From an uncultured Anaerolineales bacterium (GTDB lineage: Bacteria; Chloroflexota; Anaerolineae; Anaerolineales; UBA6663): a stretch of 64,000 bases of DNA. The first letter of the stretch is position 1; each line of letters starts with the position of its first letter. Location of the stretch: positions 124,001 through 188,000 of the forward strand of contig CALFZO010000053.1 of the NCBI GenBank assembly GCA_937952305.1, in the 5' to 3' direction. Under the pieces are notes generated by a model. The model was not told where the DNA came from, searched no databases, and worked only from the letters and a program-made list of their open reading frames with translations. The position numbers and the translations under genes are program-made. Below are positions 1 through 8,119 of this stretch, in pieces.

Positions 1-63
1 CTCCAGCGGCCGGCCGTTCACCGTGATCCGCAGGTCGGGGTTGACGTAGGGCTGTTCGGGCAT
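1..63 (-). CDS. Baseplate hub-like protein, N-terminus only (cut by window edge)
   Basis: Only the first 21 codons are present, starting at the ATG on the complement of 61-63. They read as a polar N-terminus ending in VNGRPLE. The gene lies 4 bp downstream of the LysM tail gene. In eCIS loci that position usually holds the VgrG/phage late control D (Afp8-like) hub, so this is the likely identity. The assignment rests mainly on gene order, because too little sequence is visible to show a domain. The remaining baseplate, spike and tape-measure genes presumably lie to the left of the window. Confidence 0.6.
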   Translation of the reverse strand, partial: MPEQPYVNPDLRITVNGRPLE

Positions 64-67
64 GGCC

Positions 68-820
68 TTAATCCAGCGCGGGCAGATTCAGGATCTGGCC
101 TGCGCGCAGATCACGCGGATCACGCAGGCCGTTGGCGCGGGCGATGTGGCGCCAGTGAACGGCGTCGCCGTATTCCTGGTAGGCGATCCAATCCAGCCGC
201 TCGCCTTCGACGACCACGTGCGTCTTGCGCGGCTCGCTGCGCGAGGTCGGGTTCTGGCCGAGCAGGTTCTCGTCCTTGATCTGGTTCAGCGTGAGCGAGA
301 CTTCGGCGCGGATCGGCACGCCGTTGGGCTGGAACATCAGGAAGGTCAGGCTGACGTCCTTGACGTAGCCCAGGAACGACAGGAAGCTGCCCCACTCGAA
401 CTGGCAGAACGGCGGGTGGCTCTTGGGCTGGTTGTCCGGCTTAAGCACCAACTGCAGCAGCTTGTCGGTCTGCTTGCGCACGTCCGGGTCGGTTTCGTCG
501 GTGGTGTCGAAGAGCAGCTCCAGCTTGAGCGTGGCCGGCTTGCCGCCCTTGAAACTGGGCGCCGGCGGCGTGTTCACCTGGGACGAGGTCGCCTCTTTCC
601 AATCGGCGGCCTTGGAGACCACCAGCTTGTTCGGCCGGAACTTGCACGGCAGCGTAAACAGCTTCGGCCCGCCCAGGGCTTTGAAGGCATGCAGCCGGGC
701 CGGCTCGGAACGGTTCTCCCAGGCCTGGCGCGTCTCCTGGGCCGTGCCCCACCGGGTCGGCACGGCGGCGGCCGGGCTGGGCGGCGTGCCCAGGTAGCTG
801 TTGGCTTTGTTCGACGTCAT
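68..820 (-). CDS. eCIS LysM-domain tail/baseplate protein (Afp7-like)
   Basis: This 250-aa protein has an N-terminal tail-protein domain (about residues 1-195) and a C-terminal LysM module (about 200-250) with the typical V-x-GERLDWIA...ANGL...L-x-AGQ-x-L-x-LP pattern. LysM proteins of this size sit between the tube and the hub in eCIS and phage-tail clusters. They are thought to act as adaptors joining the inner tube to the baseplate (gp53/Afp7 role). The gene follows the Pro-rich protein by 15 bp and precedes the hub by 4 bp, so all three are probably cotranscribed. The LysM domain is visible; the adaptor role is known from the family. Confidence 0.88.
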   Translation of the reverse strand: MTSNKANSYLGTPPSPAAAVPTRWGTAQETRQAWENRSEPARLHAFKALGGPKLFTLPCKFRPNKLVVSKAADWKEATSSQVNTPPAPSFKGGKPATLKLELLFDTTDETDPDVRKQTDKLLQLVLKPDNQPKSHPPFCQFEWGSFLSFLGYVKDVSLTFLMFQPNGVPIRAEVSLTLNQIKDENLLGQNPTSRSEPRKTHVVVEGERLDWIAYQEYGDAVHWRHIARANGLRDPRDLRAGQILNLPALD

Positions 821-835
821 CGGCGGACCTCGTTT

Positions 836-3517
836 TCAGATGCGGCCGCCGCGGCGCTCGCGCTCCACGGCCAACAGGCGCTTCACCAGGGGAAAGACCT
901 GGCGCGCCAACTCGTCGAGATCGGGCGCCGCCGCAGGTTGAGACGACGCCTCCGGGGCCTCCGCTGCGGCCCGCTCTGGTCCGGTCGGTTCAGCCTCAGC
1001 TTGGGCGCGTTGCGCGGCGAGCGGCGGCGCCGCCTGTGAGCCAGGCAGGATGAAGTCCACGCTGTCCCCGGCCGGCGACGAGGGCCGGGCCGGCTCCGGA
1101 CCCACATCCGAATCGGGTTCGTCGGCGGTGCGGCGCAGCACGACCGTGGCCGGCGGCCGCCATAGAGTCAGGTCGGCCGATGATTCTCGCCCCGGCGTGA
1201 GCCAATCCGCGTCGGCCGAGGCCGGCAGCGCGTCGGCTGGGAACGCCGCCGGTGACTCGCCGCCCCAATGTCTGGCGAAGGGCGATGCGAGCGGCGCGCT
1301 CATTGCTGCAACCGAAGGGCTGGCCTCGCGCGCACCGGCGCCGGCCCGACGCTGGGCGGCCGTCCACTGGCGGGCCACCAACGGGAGCTGCGCGAGCGTG
1401 GCCGCCCGCGACCAGGGTTGGCCGGACGCTTCTGGGCTGGCCGCAGTGTCAGGCACTGGTTGTGTCAGTGGCAGACGTTGCGGCTCAGGCGCGGCGGCCG
1501 GGAGCAGTGACGCCGTTGAACTGAAGCCTTCGTCGGGCAGCGCGGCCGAAGGCGCCTGATCATCCGCCGGCCCCGTCTCATCAGCGTGTGGCGGCAAGGT
1601 CCGCGCCGCCGGACTGATAGCGGCAGGGGTGAGGGGCAGGGCCGGCGCCGCCTGGCGCTGTACCGTAGGCGCCGGGCTGGATTGAGACGGCCCGAAAGCC
1701 GCGGCCGTCTGCGGCGCGGCCGAGGGCTTGGCTGGTTCGGGCGCGGGCGCGCGGCGCGGCCCAGGCGGGCTGGGCCAGTCCGAGTCCGCCGATACACTCT
1801 CGGTCCAGGTGTCCGCGTTCGCGAGATCAGGACGGGCCGCACGCTGGAGCACGGACGAAGCTAATCCGGCGAGCGGGTCTGCGGTGGAAAGCTCCAGCGG
1901 CCCGGCCGGGGCGGGGCTGGCGGCGCCGGCGTCCGCTGCCGGTCCAGGCAGCGCCGCTTCAAGCGCTGACGGCGGCGACTCGCTTTCCACCGGAACAGCT
2001 ACAGCCGGGCTGGCCGTCGCCGGCTCTGCGACGGACAACTTGGAGGGTGCGTTGACCTCGGCCGGGCTCGACGCCTCGCCTGGGGGCAGAGCCGCGGCCT
2101 CAGTGGACGGCGAGGAAGGCGGGCCGAGATGGACCTCGGCCGGCTGGACTGCCGCCGAGTCCTCGGCGGCCGGGCCGTAGGCCTGCCCCTCCGAAAGACG
2201 AGGTTGCTCATCGATCTCAGCCGATGGGGGTTGCGGCGATGACGAAGACGAGTCGTGAGTTGGCCTCGGCTCCGACGCGAGCAGGGGCGGCACCTCGGCC
2301 GGTTGGTCCGACTGCGGCGCGCGTTGGACAGAGACCGCGCCAGGGGCCACTGCGGGCGGTGTGATCTCCACGGTCTGAGATGGCGGACTGACCGCAGGCA
2401 CACTGCGCGGCGGCGCCTCGGCCGGTTGGTCCGACTGCGGCGCGCGTTGGACGGAGACCGCGCCAGGGGCCACTGCGGGCACACTGCGCGGCGGCGCCTC
2501 GGCCGGTTGGTCCGGCTCCGGCGCGCGTTGGACGGAGGCGGCCGGCGGAACGACGTCCCGCGACTGAGGCGCGGCTGAGGGCGCGGTTTGTGGCGGGCCG
2601 AACTTCGGCGTCTCAGTCGGCTCGGCGAGTCTGAGTGAAGTTGATTCAGATAGCGCGGTGGCTGGCGCTTCGCTCGGTTGATCCAGCTCCGGCACGCGCT
2701 GGACGGCGGGGGCCGCCTCGGGAGGCGCCGGAACAACGTCGCGCGGCTGGGGCATTGGCGCACTCGGCTGAGCGGGTTCAAGGGCGCGTGACACCATCGG
2801 CGCCTGGTCGCCGGCCGAAGCTGATGAAGATGGCGCCAAGACCGGGACATCACCGGGCGCGGCAGGGGCTTCACCGAAACGGGTTGGCTCAGCCGGAGCG
2901 AAGTCCGGCGCGGCCGACGACTCTGCCGGTGGGGAGGCCGGAACAACTTCCGGCTCGACCGTGGCGGGCGGCGCGCTCGTCTCCGGCCGGCGCTGAGCCG
3001 GGCTGGACTGAGCCGGCGGGCGCGGCGCGCTCGGCAACTCTTCCACCTGTGAAACCACGCGGCGGCGCACCGGCGCGGCCTCCGGCACGGGCAACGCCAC
3101 GACCGAGGGCGGGGTCGGCGGCGCGGCCTCCGTCCGCTGTACGGGCGGCGCGGGCACAGGCGGCCGGGCGGCCGGGCGCGCGGGTGAGGCTGGCGGCAAC
3201 GGCGCGGCCGTGGACGACAGGGGCGGATGGAGCGGCAGGTCCGGGAACTCGCCGCCGCCGGCCTCCGGCTCGAAGCGGCCGGCCGGCTCATCCAGGCGCG
3301 CCTCGATCTCGCCCGTGAAGCGGCTGATCTGGTCCGGGCCGTGCGTCTCACGCTCAGCGCGCCAGCTGGCGCTGGCGGCCAGTGTGCGCTGGACGCGCTG
3401 CGCCAGACCCGTCAGGCGCAGACCGGCCTGCCCGAGCGGGCGGACCGCGGCGCGCAGCGAACGCGCCAGCGGCGCCAGGGCGTCGGCCGGGCCGGCGGGC
3501 GGGGTCGGGTCACTCAT
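836..3517 (-). CDS. Very long Pro/Ala/Ser-rich eCIS-associated protein with conserved C-terminal helix
   Basis: The 893-aa protein is mostly low-complexity Pro/Ala/Ser/Glu sequence with no recognisable globular domain. A short N-terminal helix (about residues 15-60) precedes a disordered body. The body carries many V/L-Q-R tripeptides and an internal tandem repeat built on SVQRAPQSDQPAE. The last 25 or so residues form an amphipathic helix with the pattern DL-x2-LA...L-x-K-x2-L-x2-ERER-x-GG. The 61-aa protein encoded 540 bp upstream in the operon carries the same pattern. The gene lies between tube 2 and the LysM gene, so the product may be a flexible tether or packaging factor for the particle. 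Codon-position GC and the operon fit support a real gene despite the composition. Function is unknown. Confidence 0.75.
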   Translation of the reverse strand: MSDPTPPAGPADALAPLARSLRAAVRPLGQAGLRLTGLAQRVQRTLAASASWRAERETHGPDQISRFTGEIEARLDEPAGRFEPEAGGGEFPDLPLHPPLSSTAAPLPPASPARPAARPPVPAPPVQRTEAAPPTPPSVVALPVPEAAPVRRRVVSQVEELPSAPRPPAQSSPAQRRPETSAPPATVEPEVVPASPPAESSAAPDFAPAEPTRFGEAPAAPGDVPVLAPSSSASAGDQAPMVSRALEPAQPSAPMPQPRDVVPAPPEAAPAVQRVPELDQPSEAPATALSESTSLRLAEPTETPKFGPPQTAPSAAPQSRDVVPPAASVQRAPEPDQPAEAPPRSVPAVAPGAVSVQRAPQSDQPAEAPPRSVPAVSPPSQTVEITPPAVAPGAVSVQRAPQSDQPAEVPPLLASEPRPTHDSSSSSPQPPSAEIDEQPRLSEGQAYGPAAEDSAAVQPAEVHLGPPSSPSTEAAALPPGEASSPAEVNAPSKLSVAEPATASPAVAVPVESESPPSALEAALPGPAADAGAASPAPAGPLELSTADPLAGLASSVLQRAARPDLANADTWTESVSADSDWPSPPGPRRAPAPEPAKPSAAPQTAAAFGPSQSSPAPTVQRQAAPALPLTPAAISPAARTLPPHADETGPADDQAPSAALPDEGFSSTASLLPAAAPEPQRLPLTQPVPDTAASPEASGQPWSRAATLAQLPLVARQWTAAQRRAGAGAREASPSVAAMSAPLASPFARHWGGESPAAFPADALPASADADWLTPGRESSADLTLWRPPATVVLRRTADEPDSDVGPEPARPSSPAGDSVDFILPGSQAAPPLAAQRAQAEAEPTGPERAAAEAPEASSQPAAAPDLDELARQVFPLVKRLLAVERERRGGRI
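2293..2540 (-). repeat. Degenerate tandem repeat inside the Pro-rich eCIS protein
   Basis: Three near-identical copies of a segment encoding SVQRAP-(E/Q)-(P/S)-DQPAE-(A/V)-PP occur here. Two also share the following PRSVPAV and preceding VAPGAV segments. The DNA copies are almost identical, for example the shared cctcggccggttggtccg stretch, which indicates recent expansion. A shorter related unit (VQRVPELDQPSEAP) lies further toward the N-terminus. Confidence 0.85.
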
Positions 3518-3537
3518 CGGCGTTCAGGCTCCGCGCC

Positions 3538-4032
3538 TCAGCCGCGCGTGATCCGGTCGCTGGCGCCGATGGCGGCCAGTTCCAGGCCATGATGGGTCAA
3601 CTCGATCTCCTCCACGGCCACCTCGCCGCTGTCGGCTTTCAGCGCCGGGCCGCGGTAACGGACCGGGAAGGCCCGGTCCACGTTCCAGTGCTGGGCCTTG
3701 AAGCCGTCCACGGTCCCGAGCACGATGGACAGGCTTTGCCGGACGACGCGGCCGTCGAAGGCGCCGGCGTAGAACCAATCCCACAACTGGCGGCTGTAGG
3801 TGATGCCGCGTTTGAGCCGAATGTTGGTGTCGTTCTTGAGCCGGCCCGGCAGCTTGTGGAGATAGTTGTTGACGCCGCCCTCCTCATAGGTCTTCACTTC
3901 GCGCTGGACTTCCAGCCCCGCGCACTCGGTGAACTCGGCCACGAAGACGCCGTCGATCTCGACGTAGTACTTGTACGCGGGCGCGGGATCGGTGCGTTGG
4001 CCGCTGCGGGAGACTTGCTCTCGGCTGGGCAT
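3538..4032 (-). CDS. eCIS inner tube protein 2 (gp19/T4-like tail tube)
   Basis: This 164-aa phage tail tube protein has the family pattern: YYVEIDGV near the N-terminus, F-x-ECAGL, then LPGRLKNDTNIRLKRGIT and a C-terminal HHGLEL. The ATG at 4032 is preferred because GGAGG lies 8 nt upstream; an upstream in-frame start at 4074 would overlap the preceding gene. It is a paralogue of the tube gene at 4816-5277. Paired tube genes are usual in eCIS, where the second copy typically serves as the tube initiator or adaptor at the baseplate. That specific role is inferred from its position next to the LysM and hub genes. Confidence 0.93.
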   Translation of the reverse strand: MPSREQVSRSGQRTDPAPAYKYYVEIDGVFVAEFTECAGLEVQREVKTYEEGGVNNYLHKLPGRLKNDTNIRLKRGITYSRQLWDWFYAGAFDGRVVRQSLSIVLGTVDGFKAQHWNVDRAFPVRYRGPALKADSGEVAVEEIELTHHGLELAAIGASDRITRG

Positions 4033-4054
4033 ACTGGCTGGCCTCCAGGCGCGC

Positions 4055-4240
4055 TCACCGGCCGCGCGGCCCACCGGACCGTTCGCGCTCGCGGCGCAGC
4101 TCCTGCTTCAGCAGGGCCACGAGTCGCGCGGCCAGGGCCGCCAGGTCGGGCGCGGCGGGCGGAGCGGCCTCGGCGGGTGAAGCCGGAGCCGGCGCGGGCG
4201 CGGCGGGCGGACGGTCTGGCGCGGATCCGGTGAACGACAT
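4055..4240 (-). CDS. Small eCIS protein with conserved C-terminal K-x2-L-x2-ERER helix
   Basis: The 61-aa protein starts at the ATG at 4240, with GAGG about 8 nt upstream; a GTG at 4255 is the alternative. It has a Pro/Ala-rich N-terminal half and a C-terminal amphipathic helix: PDL-x2-LA...LLK-x2-L-x2-ERER-x-GG. The helix matches the end of the 893-aa Pro-rich protein nearly position for position, so the two probably bind the same partner. It is sandwiched between the DUF6760-like gene and tube 2. Small proteins at this site are common in eCIS loci, but I know of no established function. Confidence 0.65.
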   Translation of the reverse strand: MSFTGSAPDRPPAAPAPAPASPAEAAPPAAPDLAALAARLVALLKQELRRERERSGGPRGR

Positions 4241-4273
4241 CGGCGGCGACCTCACGGCGGCCGGGCGGGCCGG

Positions 4274-4483
4274 CTACTCGGCCGCGACGGCGTTGAGCCT
4301 GCGATTGATCTCGGCCACGGCTTCCACCCAGTTCTGCCGGTCGGTGTGTTCCAGGTCCAGCAGGGCCTCCAGCGGCCAGTGGAAGTAGTAAGCCAGGTAG
4401 GCTACCTCCGCGCGCAGGCGGTCCAGGGGGTAGCCTACGATCCCCCCAGTTCGGTCAGGTCCACCTCGTGCTGGGCCTTGCAC
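4274..4483 (-). CDS. DUF6760-like small eCIS protein
   Basis: The conserved core YPLDRLRAEVAYLAYYFHWP, followed by LLDLEH...WVEAVAEINRRLN, is typical of the roughly 50-residue DUF6760-type proteins found beside tail-assembly genes in eCIS clusters. Start choice is unusual. No ATG is available near the core, and the nearest conventional start is a GTG at 4483 inside the end of the upstream gene, giving 69 aa. The preceding gene ends in GGGGGGATCGTAG, so initiation may instead occur at an atypical ATC or GTA codon right after the G-run. The product probably acts in baseplate or tube assembly by association; no biochemical role is known to me. Confidence 0.78.
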   Translation of the reverse strand: MQGPARGGPDRTGGIVGYPLDRLRAEVAYLAYYFHWPLEALLDLEHTDRQNWVEAVAEINRRLNAVAAE

Positions 4484-4800
4484 TCCGGGCAGGTCAGGCG
4501 GACGATGCTCTTGCCGTCCTCGTTCAGGCGCCGATAGAGGGCCTGCAGGTAGGCCAGGTCGGCCACGTACAGGTTCTCGATCACGCTGGTGTTGACGGCG
4601 CCCAGGCTGCCGAGGCGCGTGATGACGCGCGCCAGCAGGATGACGGCCAGGTAAGCCTGGTTGGCGCGGACGCGCGGGTCGCGCAGCGGCGCGATCTCGT
4701 CCATGGCCGTGGCCAGGCGCATGGCGCCCTGCCGGTGGATGACGCCGTTCTCGTCGGTGTAACCCACCGGCAGGGTGAATTCAAACTCGGTGTGGCGCAT
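4435..4800 (-). CDS. eCIS small tail-assembly/T4-baseplate-like protein
   Basis: This 121-aa protein begins MRHTEFEFTLPVGYTDENG and continues with a helical domain (MRLATAMDEI-x-PLRDPRV...YLAVILLARVI). It ends in a Cys-x2-Cys segment (LTCPECK), a possible half zinc site. The organisation matches proteins annotated as phage tail assembly or T4 bacteriophage baseplate proteins that follow the first tube gene in eCIS operons. It overlaps the next gene, consistent with translational coupling. It is probably a chaperone or assembly factor rather than an abundant structural subunit; that is inference from family context. Confidence 0.8.
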   Translation of the reverse strand: MRHTEFEFTLPVGYTDENGVIHRQGAMRLATAMDEIAPLRDPRVRANQAYLAVILLARVITRLGSLGAVNTSVIENLYVADLAYLQALYRRLNEDGKSIVRLTCPECKAQHEVDLTELGGS

Positions 4801-4815
4801 GGCCCCTCCCGGTCA

Positions 4816-5277
4816 TCAGGCCTTCACGCGCTTCATGCCCTCGTGCACGATGGTCAGCTCTTCGATGGCGAAGTCGTTGCTGTCGGCCTTGATGCTGGGG
4901 CCGGTGACCTTGGACGGCCAGGCGGCCACGAAGTCCCAGCGGGCGGCAGGCTCCTCGCTGGAGCGGTCGAACATCAGGATGGAGCAGTTCTGGCGCGCGC
5001 CCTTCATATCACCGTCCACCACCAACTGGCGCCAGTCCCAGATCTGCATGCTGCCGGTGATGCCGCGCTTGAGCGTCACGTCGGTCCACTTCAGGCGGCC
5101 GGGCAGCTTCTGGATGAAGTCGCGGCCGGCCTCGTCCACCACCTTGTGCTCGACGATCTGCGACTCCGAGCCGATGCCGCTGACCTCCGAGAAGTAGCCG
5201 GTCACCACCCCCTGCAGCTCCAGGGCGAACTGGTAGCCAATCAGGGGATCGGTCTCGCGTTGCTTGGAATAAGGCAT
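4816..5277 (-). CDS. eCIS inner tube protein 1 (major tail tube)
   Basis: The 153-aa tail tube protein has hallmark segments DPLIGYQFALEL, F-x-EVSGIGSE, IQKLPGRLKW, VTLKRGITGSM and a C-terminal IVHEGMKR. It lies directly after the sheath gene, the usual place for the main inner-tube subunit that stacks as hexamers inside the sheath. It is clearly homologous to the second tube gene at 3538-4032, but has a shorter N-terminus. The start at 5277 gives the normal family length. Confidence 0.95.
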   Translation of the reverse strand: MPYSKQRETDPLIGYQFALELQGVVTGYFSEVSGIGSESQIVEHKVVDEAGRDFIQKLPGRLKWTDVTLKRGITGSMQIWDWRQLVVDGDMKGARQNCSILMFDRSSEEPAARWDFVAAWPSKVTGPSIKADSNDFAIEELTIVHEGMKRVKA

Positions 5278-5332
5278 GGTCTCGTCTCCTGCGCTGGGCG
5301 CTTAGGGTAGGCGCTGGGCCGGGCCAGGCGCG

Positions 5333-7039
5333 TCAGGCTTCCACGCCGGGCGCCCACTGGCTGATGCGGAAGATCACGAACTCGGCCGGCTTGACCGGGG
5401 CGATGCCGATCTCCACGACCAGGCGCCCCAAGTCACGCGACTCGGGCGGGTTGAGCTCGCTGTCGCACTTCACGTAGAAGGCTTCGGCCGGCGAGGCCCC
5501 GAACAGGGCGCCGTCGCGCCAGACCATGGCCAGGAAGGCGCCCACATCGCGGCGGACGCGTCCCCACAGGCGCGGCTCGTTCGGCTCGAAGACCACCCAC
5601 TGCGTGCCGCGCTCGATGGACTTCTCGACGAAGTTGAACAGGCGCCGGACGTTGAGGTAGCGCCAGGCGGGGTTGCTGGAGAGCGTGCGCGCGCCCCAGA
5701 TGCGGATGCCCATGCCCGGGAAGGCGCGGACGCAGTTGACGCCGTTGGGGTTGAGGACGTCCTGCTCGCCCTTGGTGACGTTGTAGGCCAGGCCGGTGGC
5801 GCCGCGCACAACTTCGTTGGCCGGGGCTTTGTGGACGCCGCGCGTGTTGTCGCTGCGCGCCCAGACGCCGGCCATGTGTCCGGACGGCGGGATGAGCAGC
5901 GGCCGGTTGCTGACCGGGTCGCTGACCTCGATCCACGGGTAGTACATCACGGCATAGCTCGAATCGAAGCCGGTGACGTCCAGGCGCCACTTCTTCACCT
6001 GCTGCGGCAGCAGGCCGGGCGGCGTGTCCAGGATCGCCACGCGGTCATGCATCTTCTCGCAGTGGGCGATCAGCAAGGTCTGCACGGCCTTGACCGTGCC
6101 CAGGTCCAGCTTCTGGCCGGGCATGGTCGTCATCAGGTCCGGGGCCAGGATCATGGTGATGTCGTCGACCGACTCCAGGCCTTCCACGCCGGTGCGCTCG
6201 TCGATCTGGCCCTGGAAGTCCGAGGCGGTAGCCGGCGCCAGCCCGCGGCTTTCGATGGCCAGCGGCAGTTGCTGCTCGCGCGGCGCGGCTTTCACCAGCG
6301 GCCCGGCCGGGTCGGCCAGGAGCAGGTCCACGAACTGCGGGGCCTTGTTGTCCTTGAACGCGATGGCGGTCTGCTTGGTGCCGTCCTCGCGCTCGACCTC
6401 GGTCAGGCTGACGCCGGTGAGGGTCTCGAGCGTGGCCCAGCCGCCGCCGGCGCGCTCGCGCTCGATGGTCAGGTTGAAGGCGTTGGGGTCGCCCGGGCCG
6501 GCGGCCGGCTCAGCCGGGGCGGACGGCGGCGCGGCTTCGGCGCCGGGCTCGGCCGGCGGCGGCGCGTCGGCGCGGCTGCGCCCGCGGCCGGAGCGCGGGG
6601 CGTCGGCGGGCGCGGCCAGCTGCGGCACTTCCACGCGCGCGCGCAGGCGCAGGCCGTCGAAGCCGGCCTGCTTGGCGCGGACGACCAGTTGCGGCTTGCC
6701 GTCGCCGCCCAGCAGGGTGGCCTGGGCCTTGGGGATGGTCTTGACGCTGACCACGTAGCCGCGCGTGCCGCCGTTCAGGAAGTAGCCGTAGACGGCGTGC
6801 GGCAGAAACGTGCCCTGCACAAAGCCGCCGAAGCGCTCGACGTACTGGGACCAGTTGGTGACCAGGATGGGCTTGCCCAGCAAGTCGTGCGTGAGCGTCT
6901 CGCCGTCCACCTGTTCCGCCATCTGGGCCTTCTCGGTGAAACCGATGAAGCAAGCCATGGCGGTGCCCACGCCCTCGATGGGCTTGGGACCTTTGTCGAC
7001 CTCCTCGACATACACGCCGGGAGACAGATACTCGGGCAT
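5333..7039 (-). CDS. Contractile tail sheath protein
   Basis: This 568-aa sheath subunit of the contractile injection system starts at the ATG at 7039, with GGGAGG 5 nt upstream; a TTG/ATG further upstream lacks support. The N-terminus MPEYLSPGVYVEEV is the classic sheath start. The C-terminal sheath domain ends with the conserved KCDSELNPPESRDLGRLVVE and VEIGIAPVKPAEFVIFRISQ-type strands, which interlock subunits. A low-complexity Arg/Pro/Ala insert (about residues 150-190) separates the conserved regions and probably projects from the particle surface. Only one sheath gene is visible; some eCIS have two to three paralogues. Confidence 0.96.
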   Translation of the reverse strand: MPEYLSPGVYVEEVDKGPKPIEGVGTAMACFIGFTEKAQMAEQVDGETLTHDLLGKPILVTNWSQYVERFGGFVQGTFLPHAVYGYFLNGGTRGYVVSVKTIPKAQATLLGGDGKPQLVVRAKQAGFDGLRLRARVEVPQLAAPADAPRSGRGRSRADAPPPAEPGAEAAPPSAPAEPAAGPGDPNAFNLTIERERAGGGWATLETLTGVSLTEVEREDGTKQTAIAFKDNKAPQFVDLLLADPAGPLVKAAPREQQLPLAIESRGLAPATASDFQGQIDERTGVEGLESVDDITMILAPDLMTTMPGQKLDLGTVKAVQTLLIAHCEKMHDRVAILDTPPGLLPQQVKKWRLDVTGFDSSYAVMYYPWIEVSDPVSNRPLLIPPSGHMAGVWARSDNTRGVHKAPANEVVRGATGLAYNVTKGEQDVLNPNGVNCVRAFPGMGIRIWGARTLSSNPAWRYLNVRRLFNFVEKSIERGTQWVVFEPNEPRLWGRVRRDVGAFLAMVWRDGALFGASPAEAFYVKCDSELNPPESRDLGRLVVEIGIAPVKPAEFVIFRISQWAPGVEA

Positions 7040-7162
7040 GGAAACCTCCCTCAGAACTGGATGCCCTGCCCGCCTGGAGCCGGTGGACAGGAAGAGCACG
7101 CGCGGGACCTGTGGGTGTGCGGCTGGCCGCCCCCAGCGGCTGACCGAGAACGCGAGGCGGCG

Positions 7163-8020
7163 CTACTTGTTGGCGCCGCGGCGGCCTCCTTTCTCCTTGG
7201 GGGCCGCCAGGGTGACGCTGTAACCGGGCGACGGCACCACCAGGGGATGCCGCGTCGGCGGGTGGCCGTCGGCGGCTACTTCCAGGGTGTAGCGGCCGGC
7301 CGCCAGATTGCCCAGGCGGTAGGTGCCGTCCGGCGCGACCAGGGCGTCCACGCCGCGCTCCACCAGCGTGACGCGCAGATTGGCCAGCGGCCCAGCCGGG
7401 CCGCGCACGCGGCCGCCGACGTGGTAGGCGACGCGCAGATCGCGCTTGAGCTCGTCTTTGAAGCGGACCTCGGCCGTGCGGATCAGCGGCGTCACGATCG
7501 GGCGATGCGGCTCAAAGGCCAGCGTGACGATCAGGGGCAGGATCGGGCGCATCTGGTTGTCCAGCACGCTCCACAGGTCGGTGGGTTTCTCCAGCGTGTT
7601 GGATTGAGCCACCAGGATGGGGATGGGCGGCTGGCCGTGCAGGGCCTCCGGCAGGAGGTCTTCTGGAAAGATCTGGTAACGGGCCAGGGCCAGCAGCGCG
7701 CGCGCCAGCAGGCGGTGCTCGTCCTCCGGCGCGCTGGCCCAGGCCGTGAGCATGTAGTACAGGTCCACGCGCAGCGGCTGGCGTCGTTCCTGCACGCCGG
7801 CATCGTCGGCGGTCGGCGCCTCGATCTGCCACATCGGCGTGGGCTGGCGCAGCTTGGTGTTTTCGCGGACGTCGTACAGGTAGAGGTTGAGCGTGGGGCG
7901 GCTCAAACGGGCCGACCAATCACGGCTGGGGAGATCAAACATAATCTCCACCTCGCCGTTTTTGATCGGCATCTCGCGGATGAAGAGCTGACGCAGAGCC
8001 TCGTCGAGTTCGTCGATCAT
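7163..8020 (-). CDS. DUF4255 tail-terminator-like protein with carboxypeptidase-regulatory-like C-terminus
   Basis: Residues 1 to about 185 form a DUF4255/Pvc16 N-terminal domain: MIDELDEALRQLF..., then NLYLYDVRENT and LYYMLTAWA. The C-terminal part (about 195-275) is a small beta-sandwich of the carboxypeptidase regulatory-like/PEGA type: GRVRGPAGPLANLRVTLV...GTYRLGNLAAGRYTLEV. DUF4255 proteins are the terminator or cap subunits that close the sheath-tube end in eCIS (Afp16/Pvc16). The extra beta domain may decorate the cap. The gene sits between the DUF4157 gene and the sheath gene, with a 123-bp gap before the sheath. Confidence 0.9.
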   Translation of the reverse strand: MIDELDEALRQLFIREMPIKNGEVEIMFDLPSRDWSARLSRPTLNLYLYDVRENTKLRQPTPMWQIEAPTADDAGVQERRQPLRVDLYYMLTAWASAPEDEHRLLARALLALARYQIFPEDLLPEALHGQPPIPILVAQSNTLEKPTDLWSVLDNQMRPILPLIVTLAFEPHRPIVTPLIRTAEVRFKDELKRDLRVAYHVGGRVRGPAGPLANLRVTLVERGVDALVAPDGTYRLGNLAAGRYTLEVAADGHPPTRHPLVVPSPGYSVTLAAPKEKGGRRGANK

Positions 8021-8119
8021 GCTGAAACGGGCAGTCTCAGACCGCCGCTTACAGCAGTATGGGCGGAAGGCGTCTCGCGGCCGTCTTCGCCAGACGCGAA
8101 CGGTATCTCGGTCCCGTCC

